From CAZBSE01 sp964561115 (GTDB taxonomy: Bacteria; Actinomycetota; Humimicrobiia; Humimicrobiales; Humimicrobiaceae): 17,247 nucleotides of DNA. The stretch spans positions 1-17,247 of the forward strand of contig CAZLOE010000028.1 in the NCBI GenBank assembly GCA_964561115.1, written 5' to 3'. A program made the position numbers and the translations under genes. This document shows, one piece after another, positions 1 to 7,442 of the stretch (position 1 is its first letter; each line of letters begins with the position of its first letter). The notes beneath the pieces are model-generated. The model ran no database searches, was not told where the DNA came from, and saw only the letters and a program-made list of their open reading frames with translations.

Positions 1-22
1 TATACAATAAAACAATTTAATT

Positions 23-1342
23 CTAATACTCGTAGCTTAATATTCCCCAGAGACCGTTTTTATATTTGGAACCTGCAACAACTTTCATTACTTTTCCCCT
101 TAGCAAAGAAAAATCTTTTTTCCCCTTAGAAAAATATACCTTGATGTAATTTTCGGATGTCCCGCTTATAATGCTGTCTTTATCACTTATCTTTTCACAA
201 ACGACGTTCAATGATTTTCCAATACTTTTTTTAATATAATCGTCCCTTAACCGGTTACCTATATCCCTTAAGATCTTACTTCTTTCAGATTTGACTTCCT
301 CGCTTACCTGTCTGTCAAGCAGGTAGGCTTTAGTATCCATTCTTTTCGAAAATTTAAAGACATGGATCTTACTAAAATTGACTTCCCTCATCATTTCCAC
401 TGTCTGAGTAAAATCTTTTTTACTTTCACCTGGAAATCCTACCATTACATCCGTGGTCAATGTAATATCGGGAAAAATACGCCTTAGGGCTTTGATTTTT
501 TTTAGATAGTACTGCACAGTATATGGCCTTCTCATAAATCCAAGAACCTGGTTGCTGCCGCTCTGAAGTGGAATATGCAGATGGTGGACAAAGCGCCCGC
601 TGCTCTTTTTTAAAGCACCTAAAAGACTGCTGTCAATATCGTTGATTTCAATAGAGCTTATTCTTATTCTTTTTATTTCGGTTCCTGCGGCGATTTTTTC
701 AAGCAGCTCTGCCAAACTGTTTATTTTACCTTTCATGTCCGGACTGTCGGTTCTAAAATCTATTCCGTATTTTCCCAAATTTATACCTGTAAGGACGACC
801 TCTTCAAAACCGTCTCTTTGGAAATCTTCTATTTCTTTTAAAATCTGATGGTAAGGAGTGCTTCTGTATTTTCCCCTGACTTTCGGGACTATGCAGTAGC
901 TGCATTTTTGCTGGCAGCCGTCCTGTATTTTTACCATCGGTCTTGAATGAAGGCAGCCGGACCACATATAGCCTACCGGTTTAAAATTATTTAGATTTTC
1001 ACTGATTTTAGCTCTCTTTGCTATCAATTCCGGTATTCTGTTTTTATCTTTATTACTTATTACAAAGTCAATCTCCTGTCTGTCTAAAAATTCTCTGTTA
1101 TTGACAACAAAACAGCCGGTAACAGCTATTTTACCGGATTTGTTTTTAGATTTTATCTTCCTTATCAGCTGTCTGGCTTTTCTATCACTCTGTGAAGTTA
1201 CCGTACAGGTATTGATAACACAAAAATCAGGATGATCCTGCCAGGAAACCGGTTCCAGTCCTTTTTCTAGTAATCTTTTTGCAATAAAATCAGATTCACT
1301 ATGATTGACCTTGCAGCCAAGTGTGTCTATAGAAAACTTCAT
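23..1342 (-). CDS. mtaB: tRNA t6A37 methylthiotransferase MtaB
   Basis: A radical-SAM methylthiotransferase of the MiaB/RimO/MtaB family, 439 residues, a normal length. The family converts t6A at position 37 of ANN-decoding tRNAs to ms2t6A. The N-terminal domain carries the auxiliary cluster cysteines C10 (TLGCKVN), C46 (INTC) and C77 (VTGC). The radical-SAM motif CQQKCSYC gives C143, C147 and C150, and is followed by the family signature IVPKVRGKYRS. A short TRAM-like basic region closes the protein. TLGCKVNHSESD at the start and the overall pattern favour MtaB over MiaB or RimO. Its ATG overlaps the rsmE stop by a few bases (ATGA-type junction), which suggests translational coupling. It is the last gene of the block seen here. 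Confidence 0.93.
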   Translation of the reverse strand: MKFSIDTLGCKVNHSESDFIAKRLLEKGLEPVSWQDHPDFCVINTCTVTSQSDRKARQLIRKIKSKNKSGKIAVTGCFVVNNREFLDRQEIDFVISNKDKNRIPELIAKRAKISENLNNFKPVGYMWSGCLHSRPMVKIQDGCQQKCSYCIVPKVRGKYRSTPYHQILKEIEDFQRDGFEEVVLTGINLGKYGIDFRTDSPDMKGKINSLAELLEKIAAGTEIKRIRISSIEINDIDSSLLGALKKSSGRFVHHLHIPLQSGSNQVLGFMRRPYTVQYYLKKIKALRRIFPDITLTTDVMVGFPGESKKDFTQTVEMMREVNFSKIHVFKFSKRMDTKAYLLDRQVSEEVKSERSKILRDIGNRLRDDYIKKSIGKSLNVVCEKISDKDSIISGTSENYIKVYFSKGKKDFSLLRGKVMKVVAGSKYKNGLWGILSYEY

Positions 1343-2070
1343 TTCTGTAGTTTTTGGTTTTTGATCAAATAATCTAATATGGATAAAAAATAAATCGCTG
1401 CGGTCTCAGAACGGTAGATATTTTTCCCGAATTTTATTTCCCTTGCTTTTTTGTCCTTTAAAAAACTAACTTCACCATCCTCAAAACCGCCCTCAGGTCC
1501 TATTATGTAACCGATACTGGAAACATTTCCGATCCTGGTCAGATTTTTGTTGTCAGAACCTTCTTCATAGGGGATAAAAAACAGATCATGATCTGAAATC
1601 TTAATATCGCAGATATCTTCCGGCGGAAGGACCTTACACTTAAAATCTCTTCCGCACTGCTTTGAAGCCCGGTCTGAAATTTTTTGCCATCTCTCTACCT
1701 TGCCGGCAATTTTTTTCTTATCCGTAATGACCCTTCCGCTTATGACAGGTATTATCCTGTCCACTCCTATTTCAGTTGATTTCTGTATAACGAATTCCAT
1801 TGAATTCTTCTTAAGTACACACTGGTAAAGGGCTACAGCAGGGGTTTTTTTTGTAATTTTTTTCTTATCTCTTATATATAATATGACTTCATCCTTATCT
1901 ATATCTGCAATCTCGGTCTTATATTTATAGCTTTCATTATCTGAAATATAGACTTCATCTCCTATTCTGTTTCTGAGAACATTGACCAGGTGATTTAAGT
2001 CCTCTCCTGTGATCTTTATCCTGTCACCTTCAATACCTTCAGCACCAATAAAAAAATATGGATAACTCAT
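1339..2070 (-). CDS. rsmE: 16S rRNA (uracil1498-N3)-methyltransferase RsmE
   Basis: A SPOUT-class methyltransferase that uses SAM to methylate U1498 of 16S rRNA in the assembled small subunit. It has 243 residues, typical for the family. The N-terminal PUA-like domain reads ITGEDLNHLVNVLRNRIGDE. The knotted C-terminal domain has the diagnostic IIGPEGGF motif near residue 190 and the late SETAAIYFLSIL motif that closes the SAM pocket. The start is ATG with only a weak Shine-Dalgarno. It lies 74 bases downstream of dnaJ, beyond a probable terminator, so it may partly depend on its own promoter. The stop overlaps the mtaB start. hrcA-dnaJ-rsmE is a known actinobacterial gene order. Confidence 0.94.
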   Translation of the reverse strand: MSYPYFFIGAEGIEGDRIKITGEDLNHLVNVLRNRIGDEVYISDNESYKYKTEIADIDKDEVILYIRDKKKITKKTPAVALYQCVLKKNSMEFVIQKSTEIGVDRIIPVISGRVITDKKKIAGKVERWQKISDRASKQCGRDFKCKVLPPEDICDIKISDHDLFFIPYEEGSDNKNLTRIGNVSSIGYIIGPEGGFEDGEVSFLKDKKAREIKFGKNIYRSETAAIYFLSILDYLIKNQKLQK

Positions 2071-2127
2071 ATCTTAAAATGTATAAATAATTTTGATAAT
2101 TACATAAAGGTCATAAAAAGGAACTTC

Positions 2128-2160
2128 AAAAAAGTGACCCGGTTTTAATCACCGGTTACT
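2128..2160 (-). terminator. Probable intrinsic terminator at the end of dnaJ
   Basis: On the minus strand, AGTAACCGGT and ACCGGGTCACT can pair over nine base pairs, with one A-C mismatch and one bulged G, around a 7-base loop. Six T residues follow immediately. The 5' arm covers the last dnaJ codons and the loop contains its stop codon. It would end or attenuate transcription between dnaJ and rsmE. Folding energy was not calculated. Confidence 0.6.
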
Positions 2161-3203
2161 TCTTTTCTATTTTCTGCATATTCTTTAAGAAGCTCCTTTT
2201 CCCTCCTGGTAAGTCTTTTGGGAATCTTGACATCTACATTAATGATATGGTCACCTCTCCTGAACCCGTTGAGATTGACCATTCCCATAGATTTTAGAAC
2301 AATTTTATCATTGGGCTGAGTCCCCGGCTTTATTTTTATTTCTTCTATACCGTCAAGGGTCTCAGCCTTTAGCTTACATCCCAGAGCAGCCTGTACAAAA
2401 GATATCTCCACCTTAGATAGTATATTATTACCGTCCCTTTCAAATCCAGGGCGAGGGATCACCCTTACTATTATATATAGATCACCCCTTACGGAATTTT
2501 TGCCGAGCGAGTTTCCTTTCCCGGTGACCCTTAACCTGTCCTCGTCATTAATACCGGGAGGGATATCTATTTTAATTCTTTTTTTTCTGCTGTAGTGTCC
2601 CTTTCCTCTGCATTTTTTGCACGGGTCTTTTATTATCCTTCCAGTACCTTCACAGACCCTGCAAGTCGATGTTGTAATAATATTTCCTATGAAAGTCTGC
2701 CTGACAGTTTTGATTCTTCCGGTTCCATCACACTGGCTGCAGGTCACAATCCCGCCGACAGTAGTACTGCCTTTTCCATGACACACTTCGCAGATATCGT
2801 CAACCCTGTATTCAATCTCTTTTTTTAATCCATATGCGGCCTGCTTTAAACTGATTCTCACTTCGGCAGTCAGATCGGAACCTCTTTCTCTTGTCCTGCT
2901 TCTCAAGAATGTATCAAATATATTCCCAAAGCCGAATTCTGAAAATATACTGCTAAAATCAAAATCTTCAAAAAGATTTCTGCTGAATCCAAACCGGTCA
3001 TACTGACTTCTTTTTTCATTATTGCTCAGCACAGCGTATGCTTCAGTTATTTCTTTAAACTTCTCCTCTGCTTCAGGATTACCATTGTTAACGTCAGGGT
3101 GATATTTATGAGCAAGCCTTCTATATTCTCTTTTTATTTCATCTAAGATACAGTCCCTGGGCAATCCCAGAACATCATAATAGTCTCTTTTATTTGCAGC
3201 CAA
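2145..3203 (-). CDS. dnaJ: Type I (class A) DnaJ co-chaperone
   Basis: A co-chaperone that stimulates DnaK ATPase activity and delivers unfolded substrates, 352 residues, slightly short for class A. The J domain has HPD at residues 35-37. The Gly/Phe region is short and Phe-rich (about 75-105). All four zinc-binding repeats are intact: CEVCHGKG (138-145), CSQCDGTG (155-162), CRVCEGTG (181-188) and CKKCRGKG (195-202). A normal C-terminal substrate-binding domain follows. The chosen start is TTG at 3201-3203, because a good Shine-Dalgarno, GAGGTG, lies about 7 bases upstream and the protein then begins like other DnaJs (KRDYYDVLGL). It follows hrcA by 100 bases with no grpE or dnaK between, as with mycobacterial dnaJ2. 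A second dnaJ may therefore exist beside dnaK elsewhere in the genome. Confidence 0.95.
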   Translation of the reverse strand: MAANKRDYYDVLGLPRDCILDEIKREYRRLAHKYHPDVNNGNPEAEEKFKEITEAYAVLSNNEKRSQYDRFGFSRNLFEDFDFSSIFSEFGFGNIFDTFLRSRTRERGSDLTAEVRISLKQAAYGLKKEIEYRVDDICEVCHGKGSTTVGGIVTCSQCDGTGRIKTVRQTFIGNIITTSTCRVCEGTGRIIKDPCKKCRGKGHYSRKKRIKIDIPPGINDEDRLRVTGKGNSLGKNSVRGDLYIIVRVIPRPGFERDGNNILSKVEISFVQAALGCKLKAETLDGIEEIKIKPGTQPNDKIVLKSMGMVNLNGFRRGDHIINVDVKIPKRLTRREKELLKEYAENRKEVTGD

Positions 3204-3210
3204 TTAAAAA

Positions 3211-3243
3211 CACCTCAAAAAAGCTCGATTTCTAAATTTTGAG
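3211..3243 (-). promoter_or_regulatory. Hairpin over the dnaJ ribosome binding site
   Basis: In the dnaJ leader, CTCAAAA (plus positions 3237-3243) is the exact complement of TTTTGAG (3214-3220). The GAG of the second arm belongs to the Shine-Dalgarno GAGGTG. A 7 bp stem, 8 with one G-U pair, around a 16-base loop would cover half the ribosome binding site. An RNA-thermometer role is inference only. The stem is weak and AT-rich. Confidence 0.35.
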
Positions 3244-3303
3244 AAACAGCAGCGCAGAAATGATAACTCATTTTATTATTTTTTTCCAGTTTTTATCAGG
3301 CAG

Positions 3304-4353
3304 TTATGCTCTGGAGTCAAATATATCGGTAAGATTTTTTCTGAAAAGATTGAGATTTCTTATAACTCTCGGGTAGTCCATTCTTTTTGGTCCCAAAACT
3401 CCTATGGCTCCCGTGGAGTTCCCGTAAATCTTATACCTTGATGCTATAAGACTTAAGTCTTCGGTTCCTTCTTCAAATAATTCCGAACCGATTTTTACCA
3501 TAAAATCTCCACCCCTGGAAAAATCCAGCAGCAACCTGGTAAGCAAATATTCATCTTCCACAACCTGCATGATGTTTTGGATCTTTTTCAAGTCTATAAA
3601 TTCAGGCTGCTGCAGTATCACTGATGTTCCATGGATAAAGATCCTATTATAATGAAAGCTCTCTTTGATGCACTCTTTTATCAGTTCTACAATCTTATTA
3701 ATAAGCAGTATCAGATAGGAATCGCCTTCCTGTATCTTTATATCCTCTGTAGTAATATCAATAATATTTTTATCCCTTAACTGTGAGTTTAGAATACCAG
3801 CTACCCCCTGCAGATCAAGGTCGGTATATTTGCCTTCCAGAACGGTGCTCTTTTTATAAACTCTGCCGGTGTCAGTTATCAAAACCATAAGCAGGCTCCC
3901 GCCGTGAAATTTTAAAAGCTCAATATGCTTTATTTTGCTTTGGTGAATTGCAGGAGCTGCAACCATAGACAGATAATTTGTAAATTTAGCCAGTATCTCA
4001 GCAGATTTCTGTAGGATAGTCTCTATCTCCATATCCTTATTAATTGCCAGATTAAGTCCGGGACTGTCTTTGGCATCCATTACACCTGTATCAAGCTCTT
4101 CCCTGATAACATTATCAACATAAAACCTATATCCTTTATCTGTAGGCGTCCTCCCTGCTGACGTGTGTGGATGGGTCAGATAGCCCATCTCTTCAAGCTC
4201 GGCCATTTCTTTTCTTATGGTTGCCGGACTCAGTTCCAATTCAAAATTTTGTGCTATTTTCTTTGAAGAGACAGGGTCTGCTTTCATTATAAATCTGCTT
4301 ATGACTTCCCGCAGTATCATATGTTTTCTTTCTGTAAATTGCACTTTGACCAC
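3304..4353 (-). CDS. hrcA: Heat-inducible transcription repressor HrcA
   Basis: The repressor that binds CIRCE operators and controls groE (and often dnaK) heat-shock genes. It has 349 residues, normal for the family. The winged-helix N-terminus is typical: DPVSSKKIAQNFELELSPAT, then a strong family signature that includes AELEEMGYLTHPHTSAGRTP and KGYRFYVD. A GAF-like core and dimerisation region follow. The start is GTG at 4351-4353. An alternative GTG at 4342-4344 gives MQFTERKHMIL, which fits the family N-terminus about equally well, and neither has a strong Shine-Dalgarno. I see no CIRCE repeat (TTAGCACTC-N9-GAGTGCTAA) upstream, so autoregulation is not supported here. It is divergent from the thiamine operon and leads the dnaJ-rsmE-mtaB block. 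Confidence 0.94.
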   Translation of the reverse strand: MVKVQFTERKHMILREVISRFIMKADPVSSKKIAQNFELELSPATIRKEMAELEEMGYLTHPHTSAGRTPTDKGYRFYVDNVIREELDTGVMDAKDSPGLNLAINKDMEIETILQKSAEILAKFTNYLSMVAAPAIHQSKIKHIELLKFHGGSLLMVLITDTGRVYKKSTVLEGKYTDLDLQGVAGILNSQLRDKNIIDITTEDIKIQEGDSYLILLINKIVELIKECIKESFHYNRIFIHGTSVILQQPEFIDLKKIQNIMQVVEDEYLLTRLLLDFSRGGDFMVKIGSELFEEGTEDLSLIASRYKIYGNSTGAIGVLGPKRMDYPRVIRNLNLFRKNLTDIFDSRA

Positions 4354-4503
4354 TATCCAAACACTTAAATATATTTTAGGTAATATCCCTTACCGTTGTC
4401 AGCCTATGCTTTTTATGATAGTATCCTTTAAGCTGATCAATTTATATGTATTTTTTCTTCTATATTATAAAGAAAAATTTTTGAAAATTAAATATTTATA
4501 AAT

Positions 4504-4593
4504 ACTTGGGGGAGCTTATTTAGCTGAGAGGGCGGTTTTTAGTAAGCCGTCGACCCCTAAACCTGACCTAGATAATGCTAGCGTAGGAAAAGT
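4504..4593 (+). promoter_or_regulatory. TPP riboswitch aptamer (THI element)
   Basis: The aptamer core is recognisable. P1 is ACTT (4504-4507) with AAGT (4590-4593). P2 is GGGG with ACCCC (ending near 4557). P3 is a short AGC/GCT stem. The invariant CTGAGA lies at 4524-4529. An extra P3a stem, GGCGG/CCGTC (4531-4535 with 4547-4551), follows. The diphosphate-sensor half, ACCTGACCTAGATAATGCTAGCGTAGG, spans 4561-4587 and is given here only for its key CTGA, GATAATG and GCGTAGG elements. It lies 126 bases before thiM and is followed by a terminator, so TPP should switch off the operon by premature termination. Confidence 0.95.
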
Positions 4594-4602
4594 CAAAACT
4601 TT

Positions 4603-4658
4603 AAAAACTGCTTACCGGGCCGGAAATCTATAATCAGGTTAGCAGTTTTTTGTTTTTT
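4603..4658 (+). terminator. Riboswitch expression-platform terminator
   Basis: AAAAACTGCTTACC (4603-4616) pairs with GGTTAGCAGTTTTT (4637-4650) over 13 of 14 positions, around a 20-base loop, and continues into a T-rich run (to 4658). It starts 9 bases after the TPP aptamer. Part of its 5' arm (4607-4615) can instead pair with the P3a loop and 3' strand (4542-4550), a candidate antiterminator. Confidence 0.88.
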
Positions 4659-4719
4659 AACAGAGTAAATTAACAACACTTAAAATAATAAAATAGATCC
4701 GGCAAGAAAGGAAACTTTA

Positions 4720-5514
4720 ATGAGTATGATTGAGATTTTAACTAAAATAAAAGAACAGAAGCCGTTGATACATCATATAACAAACTGGGTGACCATCTAT
4801 GACTGTGCAAATATCGTAAGGATTGCAGGTGCCTTACCTGTTATGGCTCATGCGCCGGAAGAGGTAGAACAGATGACTTCCATATCCGGAGCTCTGGTTT
4901 TAAATATCGGAACTCTTACAGTGGATCTGGTAAATTCAATGGTCCTGGCAGGCAGGAAGGCAAATGAAAAAGACATACCGGTCGTACTGGACGCAGTCGG
5001 AGTGGGTGCCACGGATTTAAGAACAGATAAGGCAAAAGAGATCCTGGAGAAAGTCAAAATCTCGATTCTTAAGGGTAATTCCTCAGAAATCGGAACACTT
5101 GCCGGAGCAGATGCAGAAACAAAAGGAGTTGAAGCAATATCGGTAAAGGGTGATCTGACAGAAATAGCAAAAAATTTAGCTAACAGCAACCATCTTACTG
5201 CTGTAATAACCGGAAAGGAAGATATTATATCAAACGGAAAAGATATTTATATCTGTAAAAACGGTCACCCTATGATGGGAAAATTTGTCGGTTCAGGATG
5301 TATGGCTGCCTCATTAATAGGGACATTCGCTGCAGTGGAGAAAGACTATGCAATGGCTTCCGCATATGCCCTTTCCTTTCTTGGGATAGCAGGTGAGATC
5401 GCTGCTGAAACAGCAAAGACACCGGATGCTTTCAAAGCTGCTTTATTTGATAAAATTTTTGACCTAAGAGAAGATGAGATTAAAAAAATGGAAAAAATTG
5501 AAAAAAGAGGATAG
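4720..5514 (+). CDS. thiM: Hydroxyethylthiazole kinase ThiM
   Basis: Phosphorylates the thiazole alcohol 4-methyl-5-(2-hydroxyethyl)thiazole with ATP, salvaging thiazole for thiamine synthesis in the cytoplasm. It has 264 residues, normal for the ribokinase-like ThiM family. Recognisable elements are PLIHHITNWVTIYDCAN near the start, APEEVEQM, LVLNIGTL, VVLDAVGVGATDLR, ISILKGNSSEIGTL and VGSGCMAAS, with the conserved Cys at 194. The ATG at 4720 has AGAAAGGA upstream at a good distance. It is the first gene after the TPP riboswitch, and its stop codon is immediately followed by the thiE ATG. Confidence 0.96.
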   Translation: MSMIEILTKIKEQKPLIHHITNWVTIYDCANIVRIAGALPVMAHAPEEVEQMTSISGALVLNIGTLTVDLVNSMVLAGRKANEKDIPVVLDAVGVGATDLRTDKAKEILEKVKISILKGNSSEIGTLAGADAETKGVEAISVKGDLTEIAKNLANSNHLTAVITGKEDIISNGKDIYICKNGHPMMGKFVGSGCMAASLIGTFAAVEKDYAMASAYALSFLGIAGEIAAETAKTPDAFKAALFDKIFDLREDEIKKMEKIEKRG

Positions 5515-6156
5515 ATGAAAGAAAAATTGAATGACATAGATCTATATTTTATAACTGATTCAAGACTTACCGGAAGAACCGTACTTGAGGATGTTGGGTC
5601 AGCAATACGTGCAGGGGTTAAAATAATCCAGTATAGAGAAAAAGATCTCACTACGAGAGAGATGATAGATGAAGCGGGAAAAATAAGTCGGCTCTGCAGG
5701 GAAAACGACGTTCTTTTTATAATAAATGACAGGGTGGATATTGCCCTGGCAGTAGATGCCGACGGGGTACACCTCGGAAATGAGGATATGCCTTACGAAG
5801 CTGCCAGGAGAATACTGGGGAATACGAAAATAATCGGGCTTACTGTTCATGATGTTGGTGAAGCAATAGAAGCCGAAAGAATCGGTGCAGATTATATTGG
5901 AATCAGCCCTATTTTTGAAACAACTACAAAGCCAGATGCCGGAACGCCGGCAGGGATCGATTTAATAAAATATATAAAAAAAGCAGTAAAAATCCCCTTT
6001 GTAGCTATCGGCGGAATAAACCAAGACAATATTAAAAGTGTGCTTGAAGCAGGCGCAAGGTCAATAGCGGTCATCTCAGCCATAGTGACCAAGGATGATG
6101 TGGAGAAGGAATGTAAAAAATTTAGGGAGGTTATTATAAGTGACTCTATTAAATAA
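5515..6156 (+). CDS. thiE: Thiamine-phosphate synthase ThiE
   Basis: Joins HMP diphosphate to thiazole phosphate to give thiamine monophosphate. It is a TIM-barrel protein of 213 residues, normal length. Visible motifs are LYFITDSRL, IIQYREKDL, FIINDRVDIALAVDADGVHL, IGISPIFETTTK and FVAIGGI. The Asn-Asp of INDR, and GVHLGNEDMP, match the diphosphate and magnesium site. The start is the ATG abutting the thiM stop with no gap. The last 17 bases overlap the start of thiC. Under TPP riboswitch control with the rest of the operon. Confidence 0.96.
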   Translation: MKEKLNDIDLYFITDSRLTGRTVLEDVGSAIRAGVKIIQYREKDLTTREMIDEAGKISRLCRENDVLFIINDRVDIALAVDADGVHLGNEDMPYEAARRILGNTKIIGLTVHDVGEAIEAERIGADYIGISPIFETTTKPDAGTPAGIDLIKYIKKAVKIPFVAIGGINQDNIKSVLEAGARSIAVISAIVTKDDVEKECKKFREVIISDSIK

Positions 6157-7441
6157 TGCCAGATCGGGAAAAACAACAAAAGAAATGAAAACTGTAGCTA
6201 AAAAAGAAGGAGTAGAGCTGCGGTACTTGATTAAGAATATAGCAGGGGGAAGTATTGTAATCCCCTACAATAAAAAGCACAAAACTCTAAAATTATTATC
6301 AGGGATCGGAAAGGGCCTGAGGACAAAAGTCAATGCGAATATAGGGACTTCTTCGGAGCATACCAGCCTTAAGGATGAAATAGAAAAATTAGACACGGCA
6401 GTCAAGGCCGGGACCGATACCATTATGGATTTAAGCACCGGCGGTAACATTGATAAAATCAGGAAGACTATCATAGAGAGGTCCCCCGTACCGGTGGGGA
6501 CAGTCCCCATCTACCAGGCTGCCATAGAATGTGCAAAGACCAAAGGCATTATAAATATGAGCAAGGACTATATATTTGATGTGATAGAAAAACAGGCAGA
6601 GGACGGCGTTGACTTTATGACCGTACACTGCGGTGTGACCATGGAAGCCCTAAAAAGATTAAAGAATCAGGGCAGGCTCCTTGACATTGTAAGTAGAGGT
6701 GGAGCTTTTCTTGCAGTATGGATGCTGTATAACCAGAAAGAAAACCCTCTTTTTGAACATTACGACAGGCTCCTGGAAATAGCAAAAAAATATGATGTGA
6801 CTTTGAGTCTGGGAGACGGTCTGAGGCCCGGCTGCCTGGCCGATGCTACTGACAGAGGACAGATACAGGAACTGGTCATACTGGGCGAACTGGCTAAAAG
6901 AGCCAGGGTCGAGGGGGTACAGATAATAATAGAAGGTCCCGGCCATATGCCTGTCGATCATATAAAAGCAAATGTCTTACTTGAAAAAAAGCTCTGCAGC
7001 GATGCACCCTTTTATGTGCTGGGGCCGCTTGTTACCGATATATCACCGGGCTATGACCATATTACAGGCGCTATCGGCGGGACTCTGGCCGCTTATTATG
7101 GTGCCGACTATTTATGTTATCTTACACCCTCCGAGCATCTAAGACTCCCTACCGTTGACGATGTCAGGGAAGGAGTCATCATCACCAGAATTGCAGCTCA
7201 TGCTGCAGATATTGCCAAGGGTACCAGAGGTGCCATGGATAAAGATATAGAGATGGCAATAGCCAGAAAAAATTTAGACTGGAAAAAACAAATAAATCTA
7301 TCTATTGACCCTGAAAAAGCAAGTAGGTTTAGAAAAGAGAGCAAGATCAGCGGCAATAAATGCACCATGTGCGGAAAATACTGCGCAATTGACATAGTAA
7401 ACAAATATTTTGGGGAGGATAAAGGAAAGGGTAAGAAGTAA
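6140..7441 (+). CDS. thiC: Phosphomethylpyrimidine synthase ThiC
   Basis: A radical-SAM enzyme that rearranges aminoimidazole ribotide to HMP phosphate. At 433 residues it is the short form, lacking the extra N-terminal domain of proteobacterial ThiC. Conserved stretches are KVNANIGTSSEH, MDLSTGGNI, SRGGAFLAVWM, SLGDGLRPGC, EGPGHMPVDH, DHITGAIGG and YLTPSEHLRLP. The C-terminal cluster cysteines are C408, C411 and C415 (CTMCGKYC), spaced CX2CX3C rather than the CX2CX4C of E. coli. The start is GTG at 6140, with AGGGAGG about 10 bases upstream, inside the end of thiE. thiL starts one base after its stop. Confidence 0.96.
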   Translation: MTLLNNARSGKTTKEMKTVAKKEGVELRYLIKNIAGGSIVIPYNKKHKTLKLLSGIGKGLRTKVNANIGTSSEHTSLKDEIEKLDTAVKAGTDTIMDLSTGGNIDKIRKTIIERSPVPVGTVPIYQAAIECAKTKGIINMSKDYIFDVIEKQAEDGVDFMTVHCGVTMEALKRLKNQGRLLDIVSRGGAFLAVWMLYNQKENPLFEHYDRLLEIAKKYDVTLSLGDGLRPGCLADATDRGQIQELVILGELAKRARVEGVQIIIEGPGHMPVDHIKANVLLEKKLCSDAPFYVLGPLVTDISPGYDHITGAIGGTLAAYYGADYLCYLTPSEHLRLPTVDDVREGVIITRIAAHAADIAKGTRGAMDKDIEMAIARKNLDWKKQINLSIDPEKASRFRKESKISGNKCTMCGKYCAIDIVNKYFGEDKGKGKK

Positions 7442-7442
7442 G

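Noticed and set aside
3204..3303. Loss of grpE and dnaK from between hrcA and dnaJ.
   Set aside because: A direct hrcA-dnaJ junction is normal in actinobacteria such as mycobacteria, and no remnant coding sequence is visible in the 100-base gap, so I do not call a deletion.
4354..4503. CIRCE operator or clear sigma-70 promoters in the hrcA/thiM divergent region.
   Set aside because: No TTAGCACTC/GAGTGCTAA pair is present. Several AT-rich -10-like and -35-like strings exist but none is properly spaced.
7410..7442. Longer thiL starting at TTG 7410.
   Set aside because: The ATG at 7443 has a ribosome binding site, abuts the thiC stop and gives a normal ThiL N-terminus.
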